Shown one piece after another: positions 48,434 to 58,426 of a DNA stretch of 64,000 nt (the stretch's first letter is position 1; every line of letters starts with the position of its first letter). Where the stretch lies: NCBI RefSeq assembly GCF_024347435.1, contig NZ_AP025480.1, positions 1,984,001 through 2,048,000 on the forward strand. Reading direction: 5' to 3'. The position numbers and the translations under genes are program-made. A model generated the notes under the pieces. The model searched no databases, was not told the DNA's origin, and was given only the letters and a program-made list of their open reading frames with translations. Source of the stretch: Vibrio cyclitrophicus. GTDB taxonomy: Bacteria > Pseudomonadota > Gammaproteobacteria > Enterobacterales > Vibrionaceae.

Positions 48434-48462
48434 AAAAAGAGGTGCATCATGCTCCTCTTTCT
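48434..48462. terminator. Bidirectional terminator between the exonuclease and GGDEF genes
   Basis: A stem of AAAGAGG with its complement, extended through an internal GCATCATGC dyad, with A- and T-rich flanks between convergent genes. Confidence 0.8.
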
Positions 48463-48472
48463 CTATTCATTG

Positions 48473-50497
48473 TTATTTGTCTGTCGAAAGCAAAGACTGA
48501 TAATAATGGCGTTTCTGTTTATACATATCCTCATCGGCGACAGCGAACAGATTATCGAGATCGGTAGATTCGCTGCACGAAGACCCGATAGAAAATCGAA
48601 CCGGAATAGAGATACCAGCTTTAGCTTCAATAACTTGTCCTTCTTGGTCCGCATACAGACACTGCACCAATGAACCTGCACTTTGAAGTTCTTGACCGTG
48701 ACCGCTTAAAGTGAGGATCCCAAACTCGTCTCCTCCTAAACGGTACAAATTACTCATACTATCCAGTCGCTTACGAATAACTTCCACACTACACTGTATC
48801 AACTGATCTCCGACCTCATGCCCGTAGACGTCATTCGTATTTTTCAATCCGTTGATATCAATAATAAATAAAGACAGTGTATCTCGGTTGTTGACGACAC
48901 ACCGCTTACTAAACTCAAAATCTTCGTTAAACGCTTTTCGGTTATAGCAGCCTGTCTGCATGTTAACTCGAGTGATGTTTTCTAGCTCTATCCAACCGGC
49001 TAACTGTTTTTGGTACAAATCGAAAATTAATACGTCTTCTTCGCTCAGACGATCAAACTCTTTAGAAACAAAGTAGCCAATAGTGGCGCCTTTAGAATCC
49101 ACCAATACTTTAGAATCCAAGAGCACTTTAGAACCCAACAGCGCTTTAGAATCCAATAGCGCTTTGCTGCTCTCGGGCTTATCACTAAAACTGAACTGCA
49201 TACAACAGTTAGGCAATATCGATACAAGTTGTACATTAACCAGCTCTGGAATTAGGCGATATTCAATACTTTTTCTCATCGAAGCAAACTGAACAATCTT
49301 GAGAATTCGATGCTTATGTGATTCTTCACGGGCTAATGAATACGCTAGGCTGCTGGTTTTCTCTTCTACCGTTTTCTCTAACTGTATATTGAAATTTTCT
49401 AGCTTGTTATTACTCTCGGCAATCTGATAGTTAGCAGAAATTAACTGCTCATTTCGTACCGTTAATTCACTGAGTTGATGCTGTATTCGAGCCCACATTT
49501 TTCCTAATAAACTGCTGAGAGTGAAGAATTCCGTAAAACGATGCTCTTCTAGTTTATGATTAGGCAACTTATTACTCGAATATGACCCAACCGACTCTGT
49601 TAGCAAGTTCAACTGTTGTGAGAACAAACGACTTAAAAGCAGAGCACACACAATAGCAATGGCTAATGTTGCGAATAGAATTTTGACAAACACCGCCTCT
49701 GATTGCTGCATTTCTAACAATCGAGCACTGTCAGAAACATTATGTTTTATCGAGAGCCTTAAAGGTGCTGAAAACAAGTCGTTGCCTATTGAAACGAGCT
49801 TCGTTTCAGACGCAGTGTTCTCTGCATTAGTGCGTTCTAAACCAGAGTGAGGAACGTGATTAAACTCGACCGACTCATTCTCATATAGGAAGGGGGTGAC
49901 TTTGGACTCCAACCGGTCGTAACCCATCAGTACAACCAAATAACCTTGCGGTGTATAACTAGAACCTTCAATAAGCCGATAAGGCAAAATGGGAGCAACA
50001 AACGCAATGCCTGCACTGGCATCATCCACTAACTCAGGTTCAGTAAATTCAGTGTGAAACAGCTTTCCTTGCTTATAGGTTAAAAGCGGCTGCTTCAAAT
50101 CTTCGAGTAACTGACTTTTCTCAAAGTGATACAAACTGCCCTTGCTGTCATAAATAGGTTTCCAGTAACGATCCAGTATGTACGTGGCTGACACGCTATC
50201 AGCCAACGAATTAAAACTATCCATCTTGTCCCAGACTACGCTCGAGAAAAAGATATTCCCTCCCGCCTTAATCAAAGAGCGATCCTGCGAATACCATTGT
50301 GTAAGGCTTGCGATGAGATTAACTTTGTCAAATACCGTTTGCTCAATACCGATAGTCGAATTGGCCAACTTGATTTCTTTTTGCTCTAGAGAGCTTTGGC
50401 TTTGTTGATTCAATATAAGCTGTCCAGCGACATAAACAGGAAGCAATGAACAAGCAAGTAGTACTAACCCCATGGTGTACTTTAGAGAAAGTTTCAA
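48473..50497 (-). CDS. Membrane diguanylate cyclase coupled to a periplasmic binding protein
   Basis: A 674-residue inner-membrane protein. It has an N-terminal membrane segment (about 9-27), a periplasmic sensor of about 230 residues, a second membrane segment near 275-290, a coiled coil (about 345-385) and a GGDEF domain at the C-terminus with intact RLGGDEFGIL. Four to five 6-residue repeats (KALLDS type, about 444-470) lie before the cyclase domain. The start is TTG 50497, with GAGG 8 bases upstream; it overlaps the binding-protein stop as TTGA, so translation is coupled. I infer that the binding protein presents a ligand to the periplasmic domain. Confidence 0.88.
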   Translation of the reverse strand: MKLSLKYTMGLVLLACSLLPVYVAGQLILNQQSQSSLEQKEIKLANSTIGIEQTVFDKVNLIASLTQWYSQDRSLIKAGGNIFFSSVVWDKMDSFNSLADSVSATYILDRYWKPIYDSKGSLYHFEKSQLLEDLKQPLLTYKQGKLFHTEFTEPELVDDASAGIAFVAPILPYRLIEGSSYTPQGYLVVLMGYDRLESKVTPFLYENESVEFNHVPHSGLERTNAENTASETKLVSIGNDLFSAPLRLSIKHNVSDSARLLEMQQSEAVFVKILFATLAIAIVCALLLSRLFSQQLNLLTESVGSYSSNKLPNHKLEEHRFTEFFTLSSLLGKMWARIQHQLSELTVRNEQLISANYQIAESNNKLENFNIQLEKTVEEKTSSLAYSLAREESHKHRILKIVQFASMRKSIEYRLIPELVNVQLVSILPNCCMQFSFSDKPESSKALLDSKALLGSKVLLDSKVLVDSKGATIGYFVSKEFDRLSEEDVLIFDLYQKQLAGWIELENITRVNMQTGCYNRKAFNEDFEFSKRCVVNNRDTLSLFIIDINGLKNTNDVYGHEVGDQLIQCSVEVIRKRLDSMSNLYRLGGDEFGILTLSGHGQELQSAGSLVQCLYADQEGQVIEAKAGISIPVRFSIGSSCSESTDLDNLFAVADEDMYKQKRHYYQSLLSTDK
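49088..49166 (-). repeat. 18-bp in-frame tandem repeats within the GGDEF gene
   Basis: TTTAGAATCC-type units recur every 18 bases (49091, 49109, 49127, 49145, degenerate at 49163), encoding S-K-[AV]-L-[LV]-[DG] repeats. The copies differ by few bases, consistent with a recent expansion. Confidence 0.85.
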
Positions 50498-51642
50498 TTG
50501 CCGGACCTCATCGTCGCCGAGTAATAGAGCACGAATTCATCATAGAACTTATGCAACTCTCCCTTTGGCATACCTGACTTGAATCGCTCATATGCCCTTG
50601 CAGACGCTTCCCATACAATCGCCATTCGGTAATCACTCGACATCATTTGCGACGACTGAAACTCATCGTACATATTGGAAAAGGTGTGATTCCCCTCTTT
50701 TACTCGACGTTGATTCACTTCGTAAAATGGAGAGATCATTGCATTTGAGTGAGCTAAGTAGGTGAAGCGATTCGATTGTAAGTATTCAACCACCTCCTTC
50801 AATGCCTCTCTTTTCTCTGGATTTTCCATACCTTTTTTGGTGATAGCGAACACTTTCGCGCCACTAAAAGAGGACATAGATCTTCCTTGATACGTCGGCA
50901 ATGAATTCACGTGTAAAGCCTCACCAAAAGCCGAATCAAGTTCACTAAACGCCCAATCTCCATCAATTAGAAACTCAACTTCACCATTAATAAATTGCTG
51001 CCTAGCGCATACTTCATCACAAGATCGTTCAATAGTATTTGTCTTTTCAAGCATCTCGATAAACTCAAAAACCGAGACCAAACCTTTGCCATTGACATTC
51101 TGCGCTGAAAGCAAATTTTTTGAAAATAGCTGATAAAATGCCAAATAGAAGTACATATTTGGATTAGGGAAAAGAAGGCTTACCTGCTTCGTATCTGCAG
51201 AACGTTGGATTAACGACTCCCAAGTAATGACTTGAGATTGTGGTTTATTTGAATACAACACTATCTGATTACCAATACCAACAGGCAGCGCTTTAAGCTC
51301 ACCGTCGATAAGCACTGCATCAAGCGCTTTCTTCTCATAGCGTGAGGTATTAACCCAATTTTCAGGGAGGGTAGCAAGATCGATATATTCACTTAACCCT
51401 AGGAAATCGGAAGGCACCCAAATAGCATCTGGGAAGATATTATCCCTAGGATCTGCAACAAGAAGCTCTGAACGAATACTGTTGACGTTGAATGGGCGAA
51501 TTTCAACGTAATGCTCGGTCATCGACTCAATATGTTCTTTGACATAGTCGGCGGTTTCATAGTTGATACCCGCCCATATTTCGAGTGTAGAGGCACAAGT
51601 AAACATCGGAAAAAACGCCGGCAAGATACTCAGTAGTCTCAC
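50494..51642 (-). CDS. Extracellular solute-binding protein (maltose-type, family 1)
   Basis: A 382-residue exported protein. The signal peptide is short (MRLLSILPAFFPMFTCAS) and is followed directly by the mature-fold start TLEIWAGINYETADYV. Two-lobed binding-protein features include LKALPVGIGNQIVLYSN and EVEFLIDGDWAFSEL, with AKVFAITKKGMENPEKREAL. It starts at GTG 51642 with GGAG upstream. No ABC permease or ATPase gene is adjacent; instead the GGDEF gene overlaps its stop by four bases. This points to a sensory rather than transport role, like NspS with MbaA in Vibrio cholerae, although that binding protein is of a different (PotD) type. Confidence 0.87.
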   Translation of the reverse strand: MRLLSILPAFFPMFTCASTLEIWAGINYETADYVKEHIESMTEHYVEIRPFNVNSIRSELLVADPRDNIFPDAIWVPSDFLGLSEYIDLATLPENWVNTSRYEKKALDAVLIDGELKALPVGIGNQIVLYSNKPQSQVITWESLIQRSADTKQVSLLFPNPNMYFYLAFYQLFSKNLLSAQNVNGKGLVSVFEFIEMLEKTNTIERSCDEVCARQQFINGEVEFLIDGDWAFSELDSAFGEALHVNSLPTYQGRSMSSFSGAKVFAITKKGMENPEKREALKEVVEYLQSNRFTYLAHSNAMISPFYEVNQRRVKEGNHTFSNMYDEFQSSQMMSSDYRMAIVWEASARAYERFKSGMPKGELHKFYDEFVLYYSATMRSGN

Positions 51643-51870
51643 ACATCACTCCAATAGGTAAAAAAACATCAGGGTCAAACTTAATTATTCGAACACAAAC
51701 CAACCTCATCATTACGCGATCACTTGCTAGTTGTTATTTTTTGGCGATACGTTATATAGCAAAAAACCATGAAGAAATAGGACAACGTGACAACATATCA
51801 TACCCTTAAGTATTGCCTAGGCAAAAAAAATACCGCAAAAGCGGCATTCATCTCATTTGGTGCTATTGAA

Positions 51871-52566
51871 TTAGTTGACCAATGTTGGCCCAACTAATCG
51901 CATTTCCCAATCTTCAACCTCACCCGTTTCCAAACGTCGTTCAACAAGCTTTCCCCAGGATTCAACTAACGGCAAATCAGCTAATTGGCTTAACTCTCTT
52001 TTGTCGAGACAACCAGTGAAGACCGCTCCCATGATTCGAGCTAGAGACCAGTCAGGATAAGGTCTTTCGCACAAAATAATCTCGTCACCAGCTCCAATAT
52101 TCCCGTGTTCCAATACTCGAAAGTACCAACCAGTACGAAGAGTATCTTGCAGTCTTCTTGCCATATCATTTTGCTCGAATCTTACGTTCAACTTCCAACA
52201 AGGCATACGTCCCTGTGAGACTTCCAACACTGTTGAACCAATGCGAATCTTATCTTTCAAACAAATTGACGCTTCAGTTATACCACTTGAGCTGAGGTTC
52301 TCGCCAAATGCGCCTGCAGCTTGGAAAATCGATTTGTCGCCTAGCTCGCGTTGCCAAGCTAGGTAGTGTTCACTTGGATAAATATGAAGGGCTTTTTGAA
52401 TACCACCATGGAAACGAGGATCGCCTTGCTCGTCATTTGTAAAGCCAAGCTCTGTGGCATGTTGACGACTAGGCACAACTTGTTTGTTAATGGCACTTTT
52501 TGATCCGTGTGCAAAGTCCACAGTCTTGCCTGTTAATACACTATTCACTACGCCTAACTTTTTCAT
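51871..52566 (-). CDS. MOSC-domain protein (YiiM-like)
   Basis: A 231-residue soluble protein. The MOSC core (about 30-165) contains DPRFHGGIQKALHIYP, FGENLSSSGI and the conserved Cys in QGRMPCWKLNVRF. A C-terminal 3-alpha segment follows (SLARIMGAVFTG). MOSC proteins transfer sulfur or bind molybdenum cofactor; YiiM helps detoxify N-hydroxylated bases. It is divergent from an AraC-type gene. Confidence 0.87.
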   Translation of the reverse strand: MKKLGVVNSVLTGKTVDFAHGSKSAINKQVVPSRQHATELGFTNDEQGDPRFHGGIQKALHIYPSEHYLAWQRELGDKSIFQAAGAFGENLSSSGITEASICLKDKIRIGSTVLEVSQGRMPCWKLNVRFEQNDMARRLQDTLRTGWYFRVLEHGNIGAGDEIILCERPYPDWSLARIMGAVFTGCLDKRELSQLADLPLVESWGKLVERRLETGEVEDWEMRLVGPTLVN

Positions 52567-52774
52567 ATCCCTTCCCTTTTAACCGTAACTTGTCTGCTGA
52601 ACTTTATCGCTTGATCTATCGTTTGATTAACGTTGCCGCTTGCTTAAACATGCCGTTTTCTTTGGATATTCCAACTTGATATCGCATACATTTTCTTTCG
52701 CGGCTTCATTCACGTTTCCCAACATGATAGCCTAGTGAACCTGTGTCAGGGTAGGGATGTAAGGACAGTTAACA

Positions 52775-53590
52775 ATGCTAACCCGCCAAATTGATTCTCA
52801 ATCCGATGTCATGAGTTCAAATGAAATGATGGCTACCAGTTTCCATTCACCTGCATTGGTGAAGACCATCGACATGCCCAAAGGGTATATTGACAAAACG
52901 CATCAGCACACATGGCATCAAGTTATCTTTCCCATCAAAGGGCTGTTGCAAACCAAAACCGAACACTACCAACACCTTGTGCCACACACCTCAGCCTTGT
53001 TTGTTCCTGCCAGTATCCCACATGAATCTATCGCACTTAGTCATACGACGTTTGTCGGCATTTATATCAATCCTGATTTTGGCACGACCTATGATCCTCA
53101 AGTGCGAACCATTACGCTCACGCCGTTCTTAAATGAACTGTTACAAGAGCTCCGAAGGCAGTGTGAAGGACACAAAAGTGATGAGGAAGTATCACGTTTG
53201 CTCGCGGTTTTACATGACCAAATCATGAAAGGTAATGTACAGACCTTTCAACTATTATTACCCGAAGACAGACGCTTAAAACTAATATTTGAAGCGCTTA
53301 CAGATATTCCAGCATTAGATTGGTCGCTCAGTGAATGGGGGAAGAAAGTAGGCGCATCAGAGCGCACGTTATCGCGGTTATTCTCAAAAGAATTCAATAC
53401 GTCGTTTCAATTATGGCGACAGCAAATACGACTGATTTACTCGCTGTCTTTATTGGATGAAGAACTCTCAATTCAAAATATTGCCGACAAAGTGGGTTAT
53501 CAGAACGACTCTTCATACATCAAAGCTTTCAAGGCCTATTTTGATGTTACCCCACAGCAGTTTCGTGTTAATGGTCAACGGAGAGTGTAA
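52775..53590 (+). CDS. AraC-family transcriptional regulator with cupin sensor domain
   Basis: A 271-residue regulator. The N-terminal cupin-like part (about 25-125) has THQHTWHQVIFPIKG and LFVPASIPHES; the C-terminal double HTH (about 165-268) shows LSEWGKKVGASERTLSRLF and IQNIADKVGYQNDSSYIKAF. AAGGA lies 12 bases before the ATG. Family members of this layout often control a neighbouring transporter; the divergent MOSC gene is the only neighbour. The target is unknown. Confidence 0.9.
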   Translation: MLTRQIDSQSDVMSSNEMMATSFHSPALVKTIDMPKGYIDKTHQHTWHQVIFPIKGLLQTKTEHYQHLVPHTSALFVPASIPHESIALSHTTFVGIYINPDFGTTYDPQVRTITLTPFLNELLQELRRQCEGHKSDEEVSRLLAVLHDQIMKGNVQTFQLLLPEDRRLKLIFEALTDIPALDWSLSEWGKKVGASERTLSRLFSKEFNTSFQLWRQQIRLIYSLSLLDEELSIQNIADKVGYQNDSSYIKAFKAYFDVTPQQFRVNGQRRV

Positions 53591-53727
53591 GTGCTAATGG
53601 TGAGATACGAGCAGTGATGGGGCTTAATAAAACAAGTGAAGTGTTACTTTCTACTTTGTAATAACTTGTCGTACAAGAGCCTAGTTAGAAGCTAAGAAGG
53701 CAGGCTTACCGCTTCAAAGAAATAGAA

Positions 53728-53753
53728 AAAGAGGAGCATCAAGCTCCTCTTTC
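53728..53753. terminator. Bidirectional terminator between the AraC-type gene and serC
   Basis: A 10-bp stem (AAAGAGGAGC with its complement), 5-base loop and A/T runs on both sides. Confidence 0.88.
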
Positions 53754-53779
53754 GAATTGTGAATATTGAAGTTCGCTTA

Positions 53780-54874
53780 CTAAGCGTATTTTTCTTCAAA
53801 CTCTTTCATAAAGCTCACCAATGCTTGAACACCTTCTAGTGTCATTGCGTTGTATAACGAAGCTCTCATACCGCCAACAGCGCGGTGACCTTTAAGTGAT
53901 TTAAGGCCTGCAGCGTCAGCTAGCTCAAGGAACTTGCTATCCAGTTCTGGTTTCGCCAATTGAAATGGCACATTCATTCTTGAGCGGTTTGCTGTGTGAA
54001 CATCGTTTCTGTAGAAAGCAGAATCATCAATCGCGTTGTAAAGTAGCGCCGCTTTTTCTTGATTGACGCGCTCCATTGCTTCAACACCACCTTCAGCTTT
54101 CAGCCATTTAAATACAAGGCCCGATAAGTACCAAGCATACGTTGGTGGCGTGTTAAACATTGAGTCTTTTTCAGCAAGCACTTTGTAGTTAAGAATACTC
54201 GGTAGCACATCGTTTGCAAGATCGAGTAGATCATCACGAACGATAGCAATGCAGATACCCGCAGGACCAATATTCTTTTGAGCGCCCGCGTAGATAACGC
54301 CGTACTGAGAAACATCGATTTGACGAGACAATATATTTGATGACATGTCGGCAACGATTGGTTTATCAGTTTGCGGTAGCTCGCTGATCTCAATGCCATC
54401 TATAGTTTCATTTGGGCAGAAGTGCACGTAAGCTGCTTTCGGATCGATTTTCCAATCTTTAGCTGGTACAACCGCCGCTTTACCATCAATTGATGTTTTC
54501 GCGTTGAATACATCGATTTCACAGTACTTACTTGCTTCTGTCACTGCGCTTTCTGCCCAGTAACCCGCATCAATATAAGTCGCAGTCTTTGCGTCACCCA
54601 GAAGGTTTAGAGGCACAGCAGCGAATTGAGCACGAGCGCCCCCCTGACAAAAAAGAACTTTGTAGTTGTCTGGGATATTCAAAAGATCACGTAGGTCTTG
54701 CTCAGATTCGTCGGCAACTTTAATAAACTCTTTGCTTCGATGGCTGATTTCCATAACGGAAGTACCCAAACCATTCCAATCAATGAAATCAGCTTGTGCT
54801 TGTTTCATTACTGGTTTAGGCAGTGCCGCTGGACCAGCACTAAAGTTAAAGACGTTATCTAATGTAAGTTCCAT
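53780..54874 (-). CDS. serC: Phosphoserine aminotransferase
   Basis: A 364-residue PLP enzyme of serine (and pyridoxine) synthesis, converting 3-phosphohydroxypyruvate and glutamate to phosphoserine. The start at ATG 54874 ([19 protein letters not shown]) has GGAG upstream and gives the usual length; a longer frame back to 54943 adds non-conserved hydrophobic residues. The PLP lysine is in [19 protein letters not shown] and [17 protein letters not shown] are typical. Confidence 0.95.
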   Translation of the reverse strand: MELTLDNVFNFSAGPAALPKPVMKQAQADFIDWNGLGTSVMEISHRSKEFIKVADESEQDLRDLLNIPDNYKVLFCQGGARAQFAAVPLNLLGDAKTATYIDAGYWAESAVTEASKYCEIDVFNAKTSIDGKAAVVPAKDWKIDPKAAYVHFCPNETIDGIEISELPQTDKPIVADMSSNILSRQIDVSQYGVIYAGAQKNIGPAGICIAIVRDDLLDLANDVLPSILNYKVLAEKDSMFNTPPTYAWYLSGLVFKWLKAEGGVEAMERVNQEKAALLYNAIDDSAFYRNDVHTANRSRMNVPFQLAKPELDSKFLELADAAGLKSLKGHRAVGGMRASLYNAMTLEGVQALVSFMKEFEEKYA

Positions 54875-54941
54875 GGGGGTAATTGCTCCTGCTAAATAAT
54901 AACTAAGCAAGTAATACCATGTTTTCCCCAACATAAAAACC

Positions 54942-54969
54942 ACAAAAGAGGTCTTAAGACCTCTTTTGT
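54942..54969. terminator. Perfect 28-bp palindrome acting as terminator
   Basis: Inverted arms of 14 bases (ACAAAAGAGGTCTT) with no loop, downstream of the DUF945 gene and 68 bases upstream of the serC start. Possibly a terminator for the former, or a dyad site for serC control. Confidence 0.7.
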
Positions 54970-55036
54970 TTCGTACCGTACAAAATGTTTAACTTAACTC
55001 GTTAAAACACCCTACCAGTATTCAGGCCTGTTCTTT

Positions 55037-56299
55037 TTATTGAACAAAAACCGGCATAAGTAGCGCAATTAATGGAATTTCTTGTCCATTTTCAAACACT
55101 AGATTTCCGTTTGCTATGTCAGCGCTGATTTCATAACCACTTTCTGTTTGCTTGATCATCTCCATTACGATCAATTCATCTATACCTTCACGGATGAATG
55201 GGCACTCCTCGACAAGTCCATTTGAGAAACTCGAGTGAATATTACCCGTTAATGCAGGAACAATCATAGAAGGATTACTACTGATGTTTTCAGTTCCTTC
55301 GGGTACGCTCAGCAACCATTTAGAGTCAAATTCACCCTGACCTAGCTGTAGAGACATATTATTCATTGAAAGGTCAAACCCTTTAGCAAACAGGATATCG
55401 ATGAATGGAATGATCTCTGCAACATCATCTTGAGTCAGAACCGGATTTGATTGGTATATTTCAAAGATCTTCTCAAACGATTCACTGTCCAGTTTCGCCA
55501 TTTCGAAATCGACGTTTAAGTTATTCACTTGACCTTCGTTGGTCTCGATATTGGCGATATCCAACTTGAGATTACTGCGCAGACGTTTAGTCGCTTCATC
55601 AAGGTGAGATTCAAAATCGTACTTTGAATTTTCGATAGTCATGAATGGCTGCATAGCCGAATCCGCAACTAGGAAGCTATCGATAGTAAGATTCTGTGAG
55701 CCTAACCAATAGCCTTTTGCTTGCTGGCCAGAACCAACACCCGTCAGGTTCGACAGTGTCACTTCTTCACCGGTTTCAAAATCAATTTGTACAGAAGGAA
55801 CCGTAAGCTTGTAATCGACTTGCCCTAATACAGTGGCATGGCCAGACAGGTTCGATTTCGTGATAGAGACTGAGGTACCATTATCATCAGAACCTTGATA
55901 ATTAAACTGACTCAACTCGAAATTAAAATCAGTGTTGCCGTTTAACTCGGTGCTGGTAGTAAGAGTCAGAGGAAGAATATCTGCATTTTCAAATGTCGAC
56001 AGCGCACCTAGGCTGACTAGACCATGGCTAACCGCGCTGTTGATAACAAACTCACTCGGAATCCCATCAAGCGCGAGTTGCTCTTTGAGATTTTCATCCG
56101 TCACCGTTAAACGTGTTTTAACATTAGAAGATAAATAACCTCTATCGTATTCCACGATCTCAGCTTGAATGCTTGAATTGTTAAGCTTTGCAACGCCATC
56201 AGTAATCGCGTTTTGTCCAATTTGCCCAACCGCTAGTGGCCAACAAAGTGCCAATGAGATTGCTCCGCCGATTGCGCCAATTTTTCTTAACTGTTCCAT
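55037..56299 (-). CDS. DUF945 (YdgA-like) family protein
   Basis: A 420-residue protein with an N-terminal hydrophobic anchor or signal (GAIGGAISLALCWPLAVG) followed by a long beta-rich region and a final VFENGQEIPLIALLMPVF. The length and layout fit YdgA/DUF945 of enteric bacteria, thought to face the periplasm. Function is unknown. It lies upstream of serC on the same strand, separated by the palindrome. Confidence 0.82.
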   Translation of the reverse strand: MEQLRKIGAIGGAISLALCWPLAVGQIGQNAITDGVAKLNNSSIQAEIVEYDRGYLSSNVKTRLTVTDENLKEQLALDGIPSEFVINSAVSHGLVSLGALSTFENADILPLTLTTSTELNGNTDFNFELSQFNYQGSDDNGTSVSITKSNLSGHATVLGQVDYKLTVPSVQIDFETGEEVTLSNLTGVGSGQQAKGYWLGSQNLTIDSFLVADSAMQPFMTIENSKYDFESHLDEATKRLRSNLKLDIANIETNEGQVNNLNVDFEMAKLDSESFEKIFEIYQSNPVLTQDDVAEIIPFIDILFAKGFDLSMNNMSLQLGQGEFDSKWLLSVPEGTENISSNPSMIVPALTGNIHSSFSNGLVEECPFIREGIDELIVMEMIKQTESGYEISADIANGNLVFENGQEIPLIALLMPVFVQ

Positions 56300-56482
56300 G
56301 AGTTCTCTTTCTACACGTGTCTGTTTTTTTTAGTCTAACCCATCAGTAGCAAACAAGAAACATTGAGTTAAATCAGTCTATTGCTCGATACTTCGATTGC
56401 CTCAATAAATTAACGGTTAGCTCTCATCCTTATTCGTCGGTTCTTGCTAGGCTAGAAGCGTCGCTACTATTAAGGTTGAGCT

Positions 56483-58426
56483 GTGAATCAATACGCTGTT
56501 ATCTGTTTGGACAATAATCCGGTTAGCATTGAAAGAATACATTTGGAGCTGGCTCCGTTGGCTTCTGTATTCGATATTTATACTGCCGAGAACATAGAAG
56601 ACGCACATCACGCATTAGAAGATATCCATGATCACAACCAAACCGTTGCCTTGGTGATCACTCATCATCATTCTGAATTTAATGGCGTGCAATTTCTTAT
56701 TGAACTTGAACAGCTGCCCCATAGTAATACCGCAAGAACGATATTAGTCAGCGCCTCGTCAGACATTCAATCCATTCTAACCGCTGTCAATGAAGGTCGA
56801 CTCAATCACTGTCTAACCAAACCGGTTCAAGATCAGGTTCTATTCAAATCAGCGCAAAAAGAGCTGACTTCTTTTGTTATCCAATACGACTCAGAAAACC
56901 TGCTCTCTTACAGTGATGCATTGGATCAACAGCGCTTACTCAGAGCGCACATTGAACAAAAGATTCACTCTTTCCAATCGGGGTTCATTCACGACTACCA
57001 CCAGCTTTCTGATAATGCTCTAGCTGAGCGCGTAGTTAGTGCCCTGCAAGATGTCTTCTCTAAAGACGATAAAACCAAAGCAATTCGTGATTATTCACCA
57101 GAGCATTTACTGACGGTTGAGGGCGAAGACAATCGCTTTCTGTGGTTGCTCATTGAGGGTGAAGCTGCACTCTACAAGAAAGATGAATTAGGGCAACAGC
57201 GAGAAGTAGTACGTCACTCCAAAGGGAACATTGTCGGTGGGATGTCCTTCGTGACTGGTGAGCCTTCGTTTTCTACCGCGATAACTCTGACTCAAACACG
57301 AGTGATTAAGCTTGATAAAGACAGTTTTGCTCAGGTTATGCACTCAAACAGCACTCTGTTACCGCTGTTTACTAATTTATTGCTTCGTCACTTTAACCGA
57401 CGCTTGCAAAGAAGCATCACCAATAAGATTAAGCTCCAACAAACGCTCGAATCTTTGGAATCCGCACATCAACAGCTAATAGAAAAAGAGAAGATGGCGA
57501 TGTTGGGTCAACTCGTCGCGGGCGTCGCTCATGAGTTAAACAACCCTATCGCAGCAATATTGAGAAGTATTGAAACCTTATCTGAACATCTCGATCAGAT
57601 ACTCGAAAACTCGTCTCTCCCAGAGTCAAACAAAGGGACCGAAGTATTAGCGCATTCGAAGTTGGCCAAGCCACTATCGACGGCTCAAGAAAGACAGCTA
57701 GTAAAACATTTGACCTCAACGATCGATGATCGAGCGCTAGCCAAAAAAGCAGTCAGGCTTAACCTATGCCAAGATTCTACGGTTCTAGAGACCTTGAAAG
57801 ACTCCCCTGTCGCAGGTAAAGAGCTGCTCAATGATTTAGAGCATTATCACTATGTTGGAAACTCGATTCGCTCAATTCAAGTGTGCAGCAAACGCATTGC
57901 CGACATGGTCAAAAGCCTAAAAAGCTACGCCCGAGAAGATGAAGAGGTTCGCCACTACGCGGACATTCACGAAGGGCTAGAAGATACGCTAGTTATTTTT
58001 GAAAACAGGCTTAAATTTCACGAGCTAGAAAAACACTACGATACCAACCTCCCCCCTTTATTGTGTCAGTCACTCGCACTGCAACAGGTGTGGACGAACC
58101 TTATCTCCAATGCGCTCGACGCACTTTCAGAAAGAGGAAAAGTCTCGATCACAACGTCTCAGCAAAAAAAAGGGGATGACTCTTTTTTGGTTGTGCAAAT
58201 ATCCGACACTGGCCACGGTATCGACAAAGAACATATCAATACGATTTTCGACCCAAATTTTACGACCAAAAAAGAAGGCAACTTTGGTTTAGGAATTGGA
58301 TTATCCATCTCTCAACAAATTGTTTCGACTCATCAAGGATTTATTTTGGTGGAGTCTGAGGTAGGAAGCCATACTGACATGCAGGTTTGGCTTCCATTCA
58401 AACAAGAAGGAGCACCTCATGAATAA
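56483..58426 (+). CDS. Sensor kinase with degenerate receiver and cNMP-binding domain
   Basis: A 647-residue soluble protein. A receiver-like domain comes first (about 1-125), with the phospho-acceptor Asp apparently replaced (LVITHHHSEFNG) but the Lys kept (LTKPV). A cyclic-nucleotide-binding fold follows (about 190-320, LLIEGEAALYKK), then a HisKA H-box (GVAHELNNPIAAILR, His near 350) and an HATPase (NLISNALDAL, DTGHGI, FGLGIGLSI). About 110 extra residues separate the two dimerisation helices. The start is GTG 56483 with AAGGTTGAG. It overlaps the next response regulator by 8 bases. Confidence 0.87.
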   Translation: MNQYAVICLDNNPVSIERIHLELAPLASVFDIYTAENIEDAHHALEDIHDHNQTVALVITHHHSEFNGVQFLIELEQLPHSNTARTILVSASSDIQSILTAVNEGRLNHCLTKPVQDQVLFKSAQKELTSFVIQYDSENLLSYSDALDQQRLLRAHIEQKIHSFQSGFIHDYHQLSDNALAERVVSALQDVFSKDDKTKAIRDYSPEHLLTVEGEDNRFLWLLIEGEAALYKKDELGQQREVVRHSKGNIVGGMSFVTGEPSFSTAITLTQTRVIKLDKDSFAQVMHSNSTLLPLFTNLLLRHFNRRLQRSITNKIKLQQTLESLESAHQQLIEKEKMAMLGQLVAGVAHELNNPIAAILRSIETLSEHLDQILENSSLPESNKGTEVLAHSKLAKPLSTAQERQLVKHLTSTIDDRALAKKAVRLNLCQDSTVLETLKDSPVAGKELLNDLEHYHYVGNSIRSIQVCSKRIADMVKSLKSYAREDEEVRHYADIHEGLEDTLVIFENRLKFHELEKHYDTNLPPLLCQSLALQQVWTNLISNALDALSERGKVSITTSQQKKGDDSFLVVQISDTGHGIDKEHINTIFDPNFTTKKEGNFGLGIGLSISQQIVSTHQGFILVESEVGSHTDMQVWLPFKQEGAPHE

